Assembly (NCBI GenBank): GCA_913051905.1
Contig: CAJXBY010000132.1
Location: 1-7,557, forward strand
Length of the DNA stretch: 7,557 nt
Source: an uncultured Gammaproteobacteria bacterium
GTDB taxonomy: Bacteria > Pseudomonadota > Gammaproteobacteria > Arenicellales > UBA868
Direction: 5' to 3'
The position numbers and the translations under genes are program-made. The stretch's first letter is position 1. Each line of letters begins with the position of its first letter. This document shows positions 6,377 through 7,557 of this stretch, piece after piece. The notes beneath the pieces are model-generated. The model saw only the letters and a program-made list of their open reading frames with translations, did not search any database and had not been told where the DNA came from.

Positions 6377-6624
6377 TGTCAGGATTCTCAGGCTTTATAG
6401 TGCGAAGCTGAATTCTCCACCAGTATTTTTGATGCGACAAGGCTTGCGCGGCGGAGTTGCACGGGACATCAACAGGGGTGAAAGGTGCATGAAAAAAGAG
6501 TACCATGACCGAGAAGCCAGGCTCACACAACAGGAATTCTGGCCTGCCGGGACGAGGAGACTCTCCCGATGTTTTCCGTGATAATGAATCGTTCACCTAT
6601 GGTGAAAGCGAGGAAACCGACTTT
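6377..6624. other. Divergent intergenic region
   Basis: 248 nt separate the minus-strand small membrane gene from the plus-strand DUF465 gene, so promoters for both directions should lie here. On the minus strand TATAAA (6399-6394) is a good -10 match but has no good -35 and would leave a leader of only about ten bases. On the plus strand no convincing promoter pair is visible. A 30-codon frame (6489-6581, MKKEYHDREARL...) with AAAGG upstream is seen on the plus strand but is not supported enough to call. The inverted repeat at 6592-6606 lies at the DUF465 end. Confidence 0.4.
6592..6606. repeat. Perfect inverted repeat TTCACC-TAT-GGTGAA
   Basis: Six-base arms around a three-base centre, ending four bases before the AGGA ribosome binding site (6611-6614) of the DUF465 gene. 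It could form a small hairpin in the leader or act as a binding site for a dimeric protein. The arms are short, and chance cannot be excluded. Confidence 0.35.
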
Positions 6625-6831
6625 ATGATGAAAGAGAAAGACGCGGACATGGAGACGAAAATTGGTGAGCTCAAATCCGAGCATCGCGCACTGGACGAAA
6701 AACTGCAGAATCTCGGTAGCGACCCATCCGTTGATGATCTGCATATCCGCCGCCTCAAAAAGCGTAAACTTTTTCTCAAGGACAGCATTACCCATCTTGA
6801 GAGCAGACTTGTTCCAGACATAACCGCCTGA
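6625..6831 (+). CDS. YdcH/DUF465 family small protein
   Basis: Small helical, highly charged protein of 68 residues from ATG 6625. The DUF465 signature is clear: IGELKSEHRALDEKL, then DPSVDDLHIRRLKKRKLFLKD, then ITHLESRLVPDITA. The LKKRKLxLKD core is diagnostic, and the domain forms an antiparallel helical hairpin or coiled coil. The molecular role of the family is unknown. ATG 6625 is preferred over the in-frame ATG 6505 because AGGA lies ten bases upstream and because family members are usually about 65-75 residues. The 40-residue extension from 6505 is rich in Gly, Ser and Asp and shows no domain. ATG 6628 and 6649 are further options. It is the only plus-strand gene, diverges from the small membrane gene and ends 24 nt before a strong terminator shared with ahcY. 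Confidence 0.88.
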   Translation: MMKEKDADMETKIGELKSEHRALDEKLQNLGSDPSVDDLHIRRLKKRKLFLKDSITHLESRLVPDITA

Positions 6832-6854
6832 AGAATGTGGGACTGAACTGAATG

Positions 6855-6886
6855 AAAACGCCCCCAGGATCGGGGGCGTTTTTTTT
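6855..6886. terminator. Strong bidirectional intrinsic terminator
   Basis: AAAACGCCCCC (6855-6865) pairs perfectly with GGGGGCGTTTT (6872-6882) around the loop AGGATC, and the T-run extends to eight bases (6879-6886). It lies 24 nt after the DUF465 stop on the plus strand and 19 nt after the ahcY stop on the minus strand, where the hairpin is followed by TTTTC. It should end transcription of both convergent genes, more strongly on the plus strand. Confidence 0.93.
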
Positions 6887-6904
6887 GCGGTCGGCAGGCA
6901 CTAT

Positions 6905-7557
6905 TCAGTAGCGGTAGTACTCGGGTTTATAAGGCCCTTCAGGCGACACGCTGATATAGTCTGCCTGTTCATCAGTGAGTACAGTTAGCTTGGCACCGAT
7001 CTTTTCTAGGTGCAGCCTGGCCACCATCTCATCGAGCTTTTTCGGCAATACATAAACCTTGTTCTGGTACTCGTCCGGCTTGTTCCACAGTTCGATCTGA
7101 GCCAGCGTCTGGTTGGTGAAAGAACTGGACATGACGAAACTGGGGTGCCCGGTTGCACAACCGAGGTTGATCAGCCGGCCTTCAGCGAGCAGGATGATCC
7201 GTTTACCGTCCGGAAAGACAATATGATCGACCTGCGGTTTGATGTTCTCCCAGGTGTAAGACTGTAAAGCGGAACAATCGATCTCGTTGTCGAAGTGGCC
7301 GATATTGCAGACGATGGCCTGATCTTTCATTCTCAACATATGGTCGTGGGTAATAACCCGGTAGTTCCCGGTGGCCGTGACAAAAATATCAACTTCTGCT
7401 GCTACATCGTCCAGCGTGACCACGCGGAACCCCTCCATGGCGGCCTGCAGAGCGCAGATGGGATCGACTTCCGTGACTAGAACTGTCGCACCGAGGCCGC
7501 GCAGTGACTGGGCACAGCCTTTACCCACGTCCCCGTAACCCAGCACCAGTGCGACCT
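6905..7557 (-). CDS. ahcY: S-adenosylhomocysteinase, C-terminal 216 residues (5' end outside window)
   Basis: NAD-dependent cytoplasmic enzyme that splits S-adenosylhomocysteine into adenosine and homocysteine, removing the inhibitor left by methyltransferases in the activated methyl cycle. The window cuts the gene at 7557; the visible part is open from VALVLGYGD to the TGA at 6907-6905. It holds the NAD-binding Rossmann motif GYGDVGKG, then [32 protein letters not shown], the substrate-side block [17 protein letters not shown], and [13 protein letters not shown]. It ends in the canonical KPEYYRY tail, whose Lys and Tyr reach the NAD site of a neighbouring subunit in the tetramer. Full-length family members have about 430-480 residues, so roughly half is seen. 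No frame break is visible. Its promoter, and any SAH-sensing riboswitch, would lie beyond the window. It converges on the DUF465 gene with a shared terminator. Confidence 0.98.
   Translation of the reverse strand, partial: VALVLGYGDVGKGCAQSLRGLGATVLVTEVDPICALQAAMEGFRVVTLDDVAAEVDIFVTATGNYRVITHDHMLRMKDQAIVCNIGHFDNEIDCSALQSYTWENIKPQVDHIVFPDGKRIILLAEGRLINLGCATGHPSFVMSSSFTNQTLAQIELWNKPDEYQNKVYVLPKKLDEMVARLHLEKIGAKLTVLTDEQADYISVSPEGPYKPEYYRY

Noticed and set aside
6394..6399. TATAAA as a -10 element for the small membrane gene
   Set aside because: No acceptable -35 lies 16-18 bases upstream (TGGTGG at 17), and the leader would be only about ten bases.
6128..6400. 90-codon plus-strand frame, with GGAGG-like bases near 6145
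   Set aside because: It is antisense to the small membrane gene and its leader. The sequence is low in order, and the membrane pattern on the other strand explains the composition.
6489..6581. 30-codon plus-strand frame MKKEYHDREARL... with AAAGG three bases upstream
   Set aside because: It has a plausible start, but it is short, overlaps an alternative DUF465 frame and shows no recognisable pattern. Conservation would be needed.
1..7557. Mobile element, CRISPR array, toxin-antitoxin, defence island or RNA gene
   Set aside because: No transposase, integrase, repeat-spacer pattern, tRNA-like fold or defence domain is visible. The genes present are mostly housekeeping types with intact frames.

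Overview
The window looks like ordinary chromosomal DNA of a proteobacterium, most likely a gammaproteobacterium. PepN (878 residues) aligns almost end to end with the E. coli type, and the S-adenosylhomocysteinase and YdcH/DUF465 proteins are typical of that group. The genus cannot be fixed from sequence reading alone. There is no sign of a phage, insertion sequence, CRISPR array, tRNA or rRNA. Coding density is high and six of the seven long genes lie on the minus strand.

Layout in plus-strand order. 1-490 (minus): first 163 codons of a thymidylate synthase (thyA) that starts at TTG; its 3' part is outside the window. 537-1802 (minus): a short membrane-anchored class B penicillin-binding protein (transpeptidase only), 46 nt upstream of thyA. 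1803-1920: intergenic, with a candidate promoter and a weak hairpin plus T-run. 1921-2628 (minus): membrane protein with a C-terminal J-domain whose HPD motif reads HTD. 2634-3350 (minus): von Willebrand factor A (VWA) protein, 5 nt upstream of the J-protein gene. 3471-6107 (minus): aminopeptidase N (pepN). 6188-6376 (minus): 62-residue protein with two membrane segments. 6377-6624: divergent intergenic region. 6625-6831 (plus): small YdcH/DUF465 protein. 6855-6886: strong bidirectional terminator. 6905-7557 (minus): C-terminal half of S-adenosylhomocysteinase (ahcY), cut by the window end.

Transcription in the minus direction probably runs small membrane protein, pepN, VWA, J-protein, and then, perhaps from its own promoter, PBP and thyA. 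The VWA and J-protein genes are almost certainly co-translated. The DUF465 gene is the only plus-strand gene; it converges on ahcY and the two share one hairpin terminator. The functions are mainly housekeeping: peptide degradation (PepN), cell-wall cross-linking (PBP), dTMP synthesis (ThyA) and the activated methyl cycle (AhcY). The least explained part is the small membrane protein, VWA and J-like cluster around pepN. I see no convincing evidence for a new defence or mobile system. The best leads are the HTD J-domain, the VWA/J-protein pair, and a thymidylate synthase with several altered family positions.
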